Shown here one piece after another: positions 59,893-64,000 of a stretch of DNA of 64,000 nucleotides (the first letter of the stretch is position 1; each line of letters opens with the position of its first letter). Source of the DNA: Nitrosomonadales bacterium (GTDB lineage: Bacteria > Pseudomonadota > Gammaproteobacteria > Burkholderiales > Gallionellaceae). Both the position numbers and the translations under genes were made by a program. The DNA is taken from NCBI GenBank assembly GCA_016716325.1, contig JADJWO010000001.1:744001-808000 (forward strand), read 5' to 3'. The notes beneath the pieces are model-generated. The model made no database searches, was not told the DNA's origin, and worked only from the letters and a program-made list of their open reading frames with translations.

Positions 59893-61353
59893 CTAGTCGA
59901 TGTGATAGTTCGGCGCTTCCTTGGTGATCTGCACGTCATGCACGTGCGACTCGCGGATCCCGGACGAGGTGATCTCGACGAATTCGGCCTTGGTGTGCAT
60001 GGCGGCGATATCGGCGCAACCGAGGTAACCCATGCTGGAACGCAATCCACCCATCAGCTGATGGATTACCGCCAGCACGCTGCCCTTGTACGGCACACGT
60101 CCTTCCACGCCCTCCGGGACATACTTGTCCTGATTGCTCTCGCCGTCCTGAAAATAACGGTCGCTGGAGCCCTGCTGCATCGCACCCAGGCTGCCCATGC
60201 CGCGGTAAGACTTGTAGGAACGCCCCTGGAACAGTTCGATCTCGCCGGGCGATTCTTCGGTTCCAGCAAACAATCCGCCCAGCATCACGGCATGTGCGCC
60301 GGCAGCGATGGCCTTGGCGATGTCTCCCGAGAAACGGATGCCTCCGTCGGCGATCAAGGGCACGCCCGTCCCCTGCAATGCTTTCGCCACGTTCTGGATC
60401 GCGGCGATCTGCGGTACCCCGACACCCGCGACGATACGCGTGGTGCAGATCGAACCGGGGCCGATGCCGACCTTCACACCGTCCGCGCCGTGATCCAGCA
60501 AGGCTTGCGCCGCCACACCGGTGGCGATATTGCCGCCGATCACCTCGACCTGCGGGAAGTGCGTCTTGACCCACTTGACGCGGTCCAGCACGCCCTGCGA
60601 GTGACCGTGGGCGGTATCGACCACGATCACGTCGACGCCGGCCTCGGCCAGCAGCGTGACCCGTTCTTCCGTGCCCGCACCCACCCCGACTGCCGCACCG
60701 ACCCGCAAACGGCCCAGGCTGTCTTTGCAGGCCAGCGGATGTTCGCTGGCTTTCAGGATGTCCTTTACCGTCATCAGGCCGCGCAACTCAAACGCATCGT
60801 CAACCACCAGCACGCGCTCGATGCGATGCTTGTGCATCAGGCTGCGCGCCTCGTCGAGGCTGGCGTTCTCCCTGACGGTGATCAAACGCTCGCGCGGCGT
60901 CATGATGTTGCTGATCGGCTGGTCCAGATTGTTCTCGAAACGAAGGTCGCGATTGGTGACGATGCCGACCACCTGCTTGCCCCGCACCACCGGCAGACCG
61001 GATATCTTGTGCTGGCGGGTCAGATCCAGCACGTTTCGCACCGACATGTCGGGGGTGATGGTAATGGGATCCTTGACCACGCCGCTCTCGAAGCGTTTGA
61101 CCTTGGCGACCTTGGCCGCTTGCGCGGAAGCCGACATATTCTTGTGCACGATGCCGATCCCGCCTTCCTGCGCCAGCGCAATCGCCAGGCGGGATTCGGT
61201 GACGGTATCCATCGCTGCAGACAACAGCGGGATGTTCAGGCTGATATTGCGGCTGAGCTGGGTGCGCAAGCTGACATCGCGCGGCAATACGTTGGAATAG
61301 GCTGGGACGAGCAGAACGTCGTCAAAGGTTAGAGCTTTCTGGATGATGCGCAT
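59893..61353 (-). CDS. guaB: Inosine-5'-monophosphate dehydrogenase
   Basis: A 486-residue enzyme that oxidises IMP to XMP, the committed step to guanine nucleotides. The N-terminus LTFDDVLLVPAYS is present, two CBS domains lie at about 93-200, and the catalytic cysteine is in GIGPGSICTTR. The flap region YRGMGSLGAM is intact. Followed by guaA. Confidence 0.97.
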   Translation of the reverse strand: MRIIQKALTFDDVLLVPAYSNVLPRDVSLRTQLSRNISLNIPLLSAAMDTVTESRLAIALAQEGGIGIVHKNMSASAQAAKVAKVKRFESGVVKDPITITPDMSVRNVLDLTRQHKISGLPVVRGKQVVGIVTNRDLRFENNLDQPISNIMTPRERLITVRENASLDEARSLMHKHRIERVLVVDDAFELRGLMTVKDILKASEHPLACKDSLGRLRVGAAVGVGAGTEERVTLLAEAGVDVIVVDTAHGHSQGVLDRVKWVKTHFPQVEVIGGNIATGVAAQALLDHGADGVKVGIGPGSICTTRIVAGVGVPQIAAIQNVAKALQGTGVPLIADGGIRFSGDIAKAIAAGAHAVMLGGLFAGTEESPGEIELFQGRSYKSYRGMGSLGAMQQGSSDRYFQDGESNQDKYVPEGVEGRVPYKGSVLAVIHQLMGGLRSSMGYLGCADIAAMHTKAEFVEITSSGIRESHVHDVQITKEAPNYHID

Positions 61354-61443
61354 ATGAAACTGCCCCCGGCAAAGTGCGGATTATATCAAAGTCGGACCGC
61401 AGCCATGAAGCCGACGATCCATGCAAAACGGACGGCAACCCGC

Positions 61444-61782
61444 CTACAGCGCGGTCTCGTCGGTTTCTCCGGTACGGATACGGATGACCTGCTCCACGGT
61501 CGAGACGAATATCTTGCCGTCGCCGATCTTGCCGGTATGAGCGGCCTTGATGATCGCTTCAACCGCCGTATCGAGCAAATCGGACGAGACCACAACCTCC
61601 ACCTTGATCTTGGGCAGGAAATCCACAACATACTCGGCACCACGGTACAGCTCGGTATGCCCCTTTTGCCGGCCGAAGCCCTTCACTTCGGTAACCGTCA
61701 ATCCGCTCACGCCCAGTTCGGACAGCGCCTCGCGTACTTCATCCAGCTTGAACGGCTTGATCACGGCTTCGATTTTTTTCAT
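61444..61782 (-). CDS. glnB: Nitrogen regulatory protein PII
   Basis: A 112-residue PII trimer subunit sensing 2-oxoglutarate and ATP/ADP. The T-loop GRQKGHTELYRGAEYVVDF contains the uridylylation tyrosine Y51. The C-terminus has KIFVSTVEQVIRIRTGE. Start at 61782 (MKKIEAV), after AGGAAGCC. It stands alone here with no amtB, which favours GlnB over GlnK, but the two cannot be separated with certainty. Modified by GlnD, encoded at 40-43 kb. Confidence 0.95.
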   Translation of the reverse strand: MKKIEAVIKPFKLDEVREALSELGVSGLTVTEVKGFGRQKGHTELYRGAEYVVDFLPKIKVEVVVSSDLLDTAVEAIIKAAHTGKIGDGKIFVSTVEQVIRIRTGETDETAL

Positions 61783-61866
61783 GGCAGGCTTCCTGTTGCA
61801 TTGGTTGATCGGTAATTCCCCTGCGGGGGATGCTGATTGTATCAAGTTGAGGGCATCGGTACGCCA

Positions 61867-62745
61867 TCAACTTCGCGTGCTTAACAAGGCGACGACCTGC
61901 TCGTGCTTGTTCTTGCCGGCAATATCAAGCGCGGTCGACCCGTCGTCAAGTTTCGCACGCGCATCCGCGCCCTTGCTCAGCAACAGTGAGACTTCCGCCA
62001 GATGGCCGTTTCCGGCAGCCTTATGCAAGGCTGTCCACCCGTCATTCGATGGCATGTTCAGATCCGCGCCGCGTTCGATGAGGATGGAAGTGACCGTCAG
62101 ATTGCCGCGCGTCGCCGCCTGCAAGAGCGGTGTCCAGCCGTGGTTGCTGCGCGCATTGACGTCGACCCCCTTGTCCAGCAGCAGCCTCACCACCTCGCCG
62201 GAACCATTGAATGCCGCCCAGTGCAACGGGGTATATCCGGCAGAGTCCTTGTGATGGATATTCGCTCCGGCCAGGATCATCATCTCCGCCATCTCGACAT
62301 TGCCGTTGGAGGCCGAGATCATCAGCGGCGTCCAGCGTCGCTCGTCGAAAGTGTCAACATCCATCCCGGCACCGATGAACATGGACATGACGTCATTCTT
62401 GCCGGATTCGGCGGATTTGATCATCCCTTCCGGCGAACAGGATACGCCCCGCTGCTCGATCTCATGTCGCACTTCCTTGGCAAAGGATGCCCACGGATTG
62501 ACCTCTTCGCGGTTACGCTGCCGCGCATGCACCATGCTCAGGTACACGATGTCTGCCGCCACATCCTTGGGGAAACCCTGCCGGTCCGGGCGGTTGCTGA
62601 CCATCAGCTCGACGAAATAGGCATCGATCTCCGTCTTGTCCCATAACTCCATGATCCTGTTGAGCACGCGCGGATATTTCTCCGCGAGCGCATGCGGGTA
62701 ATTCTGCGGACGGTTATTCAGTATCTGTAATAGTCTTGCATCCAT
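61867..62745 (-). CDS. Ankyrin-repeat protein
   Basis: A 292-residue protein. The first 120 residues form a helical region I do not recognise. Residues about 120-285 hold five ankyrin repeats (for example GWTPLLQAATRGNLTVTSIL and GYTPLHWAAFNGSGEVVRLL), a protein-binding scaffold. It has no signal peptide or membrane segment, so it is probably cytoplasmic. Partner unknown; the neighbours glnB and greB give no clue. Confidence 0.85.
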   Translation of the reverse strand: MDARLLQILNNRPQNYPHALAEKYPRVLNRIMELWDKTEIDAYFVELMVSNRPDRQGFPKDVAADIVYLSMVHARQRNREEVNPWASFAKEVRHEIEQRGVSCSPEGMIKSAESGKNDVMSMFIGAGMDVDTFDERRWTPLMISASNGNVEMAEMMILAGANIHHKDSAGYTPLHWAAFNGSGEVVRLLLDKGVDVNARSNHGWTPLLQAATRGNLTVTSILIERGADLNMPSNDGWTALHKAAGNGHLAEVSLLLSKGADARAKLDDGSTALDIAGKNKHEQVVALLSTRS

Positions 62746-62850
62746 GGTCTATTGGTTCGCGGCAATCAATCGCAGTACGGTCGCCAGCCCTCCCCGGCTC
62801 CCAACATAACAAACTTCCCGGCAAGCGCAAAGGAACACGGGCTAACGCGC

Positions 62851-63396
62851 TCAATCCAGCTCGCGATAAACCACCGACAGCACTTCGAGCTCATTGATAC
62901 CTGCCGGGGTCTGCAATCTCGCCACATCGCCTTCACGCAACTTGAGCAGCGCTCTCGCCAACGGGGAGACCCAACTGATCCGGCCACGTCCCGCTTCGGC
63001 CTCGTCGACGCCGACAATGCAATAAGTACTCTCGCACCCGTCATCGTTGCATACCGTCACCGTCGCGCCGAAGAACACCTGTTCGCACCCGCCGCGTTGC
63101 GCCGGATCGACCACCTCCGCTTGATCCAGACGCTTGCGCAGGAAACGCACGCGCCGGTCGATCTCGCGCAGGCGCTTCTTGCCGTAGATATAGTCCCCGT
63201 TCTCGGAGCGGTCCCCATTGGAAGCCGCCCAGGTAATGGTCTTCACCAATGCCGGACGTTCCACCTTCCACAGATGATCGAGCTCATCCTGCAGCTTGCG
63301 GTATCCGCCCGGCGTGATGTAATTCTTTACGCCTGCAGGCAATCGGTCGACTCCGCCCGCCTCGTCATCCTCATTGTGTCGTAACGCCTTGCTCAT
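62851..63396 (-). CDS. greB: Transcript cleavage factor GreB
   Basis: A 181-residue Gre factor that rescues backtracked RNA polymerase. The coiled coil carries the two active acidic residues in NGDRSENGDYIYGKKRLREID, and the C-terminal FKBP-like part ends with GINELEVLSVVY. YIYGKKRLREIDRRVRFL marks GreB rather than GreA. It has an N-terminal extension of about 20 residues before YITPGGYRKL. Confidence 0.93.
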   Translation of the reverse strand: MSKALRHNEDDEAGGVDRLPAGVKNYITPGGYRKLQDELDHLWKVERPALVKTITWAASNGDRSENGDYIYGKKRLREIDRRVRFLRKRLDQAEVVDPAQRGGCEQVFFGATVTVCNDDGCESTYCIVGVDEAEAGRGRISWVSPLARALLKLREGDVARLQTPAGINELEVLSVVYRELD

Positions 63397-63472
63397 GATC
63401 GGGAAGTGTACAGCAACAGCAACGGCAGAAAGTCAGGTGGCGGCTGCACTGGCAATTTCGTCGCAAAAAATG

Positions 63473-63499
63473 GAAAAGGGCTGGATCGCTCCAGCCCTT
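63473..63499 (-). terminator. Terminator of the gltX-tRNA-Ala-tRNA-Glu transcript
   Basis: On the minus strand GGGCTGGAGC-GATC-type hairpin (GGGCTGGA / TCCAGCCC) is followed by TTTTCCATTTTTT, starting about 10 bp past tRNA-Glu. It is the last element of the tRNA unit and lies between it and greB. Confidence 0.8.
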
Positions 63500-63507
63500 C
63501 GATAATT

Positions 63508-63583
63508 TGGCGTCCCCAACGAGATTCGAACTCGTGTTACCGCCGTGAAAGGGCGATGTCCTAGGCCTCTAGACGATAGGGAC
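63508..63583 (-). tRNA. tRNA-Glu (anticodon TTC)
   Basis: A 76-base gene with acceptor GTCCCTA / TGGGGAC, anticodon loop CTTTCAC (TTC), T-arm CGAG-TTCGAAT-CTCG and encoded CCA. It is 20 bp after tRNA-Ala, downstream of gltX, the gene for the synthetase that charges it. Confidence 0.96.
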
Positions 63584-63603
63584 GTTGTTACTTTCAGCTT
63601 CTT

Positions 63604-63679
<76 letters not shown>

Positions 63680-63749
63680 GTTGCACCCCAAAAAGAGCGC
63701 GCATTATAGTGATGCGACCCGCGCTTGTAAAGCAGGCTTCCCGGAAAAA

Positions 63750-64000
63750 TCACAAGTACCGTTTCAGGCGCGCCAGCACGGTCTCGCGCGGGAACAGGGC
63801 AAGCACCGCATCGACCGATGGCGTATGGGTCTGGCCGACCAGCATCACGCGCAGCGGCATCGCCAGCCTGGGCATTTTGAGATTGTGTTTGGCCAGCGAC
63901 TCTTTTATCAGGGCCGCAAGAACCGGCGCTTCCCACACAACGTCGGCAAAACGTTCGGCGAGCTCGCGCAACGCGGGCAACACCTCCGGAACCAGATGCG
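63750..64000 (-). CDS. gltX: Glutamyl-tRNA synthetase, C-terminal part (cut by window edge)
   Basis: Only the last 83 codons are in the window; the gene continues past 64000. The segment has the KMPRLAMPLRVMLVGQTHTPS block, typical of the anticodon-binding domain of bacterial GluRS, and ends FPRETVLARLKRYL. It is followed on the same strand by tRNA-Ala and tRNA-Glu, so the synthetase and its tRNA may share a transcript. Confidence 0.9.
   Translation of the reverse strand, partial: HLVPEVLPALRELAERFADVVWEAPVLAALIKESLAKHNLKMPRLAMPLRVMLVGQTHTPSVDAVLALFPRETVLARLKRYL

Noticed and set aside
61867..62745. Ankyrin protein as a secreted effector
   Set aside because: No signal peptide or secretion tag is visible and there are no secretion genes nearby; the ankyrin fold alone is not enough.

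Overview
The window looks like a chromosomal segment of a betaproteobacterium, most likely a Gallionellaceae/Nitrosomonadales-type organism (Sideroxydans/Gallionella-like). This is inferred from gene order (aroA-cmk / rpsA / ihfB; exbB-exbD-lpxK-kdsB-adk; map-glnD), high-GC coding sequence, and the mix of H+-pyrophosphatase, PPi-dependent phosphofructokinase and an NAD-linked Hox hydrogenase. No rRNA, phage, complete insertion sequence with a transposase, or CRISPR array is visible. Accessory character comes from palindromic repeats and one AT-rich gene.

Layout. 1-5.6 kb, minus strand: ihfB, rpsA, a fused aroA-cmk and xseA. 5.9-10 kb, plus strand: exbB, exbD, lpxK, a Trm112-like protein, kdsB, adk and a GlcG-like gene. 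10.1-16 kb: a stand-alone flavodiiron-like MBL protein, then three pyrophosphate genes (membrane H+-PPase, PPi-PFK, soluble PPase) and folD. 16-19.7 kb, minus: a cytochrome b561, an Uup-type ABC-F ATPase, a small membrane protein and an exported peroxiredoxin. 19.8-26.4 kb: tRNA-Arg, a 36-codon membrane-peptide ORF, then a minus-strand cluster alr-pilZ-mtnP-apt-(AT-rich orphan)-mtnA-FucA-type aldolase, which reads as a methylthioadenosine/5'-deoxyadenosine salvage route.

26.4-33 kb holds two of the most unusual structures. A GxxExxY nuclease-like gene is packed exactly between 30-bp inverted repeats, with related empty copies at 23.65 and 31.8 kb. The 5' end of lplT is preceded by two 107-bp tandem copies of itself that encode overlapping 36-codon ORFs. 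trpB2, a family 4 uracil-DNA glycosylase, rimI, tsaB, ispF and ispD follow. 33-46.7 kb: mfd, a hemerythrin-PAS-GGDEF-EAL protein, a glycine-zipper lipoprotein, map, glnD, and a divergent pair made of a histone-deacetylase-family enzyme and a Pat-like acetyltransferase.

46.9-58.1 kb, minus strand, is a single run of genes: hoxF-hoxU-hoxY-hoxH-hoxW, then porG-porA-porB plus a GltD-like flavoprotein with a ferredoxin tail, then hypA-hypB. It joins an NAD-reducing [NiFe] hydrogenase to a pyruvate:ferredoxin oxidoreductase and an NAD(P)H-linked electron-transfer subunit. This suggests H2, NAD(P)H, ferredoxin and pyruvate/acetyl-CoA are coupled under one promoter. Three palindromic repeats sit inside this locus: one in the hoxU-hoxY gap, one in the hoxY-hoxH gap, and one read in frame within hypB.

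58.2-64 kb, minus: guaA, guaB, glnB (PII, the target of GlnD above), an ankyrin-repeat protein, greB, tRNA-Glu, tRNA-Ala and the C-terminal end of gltX at the window edge.
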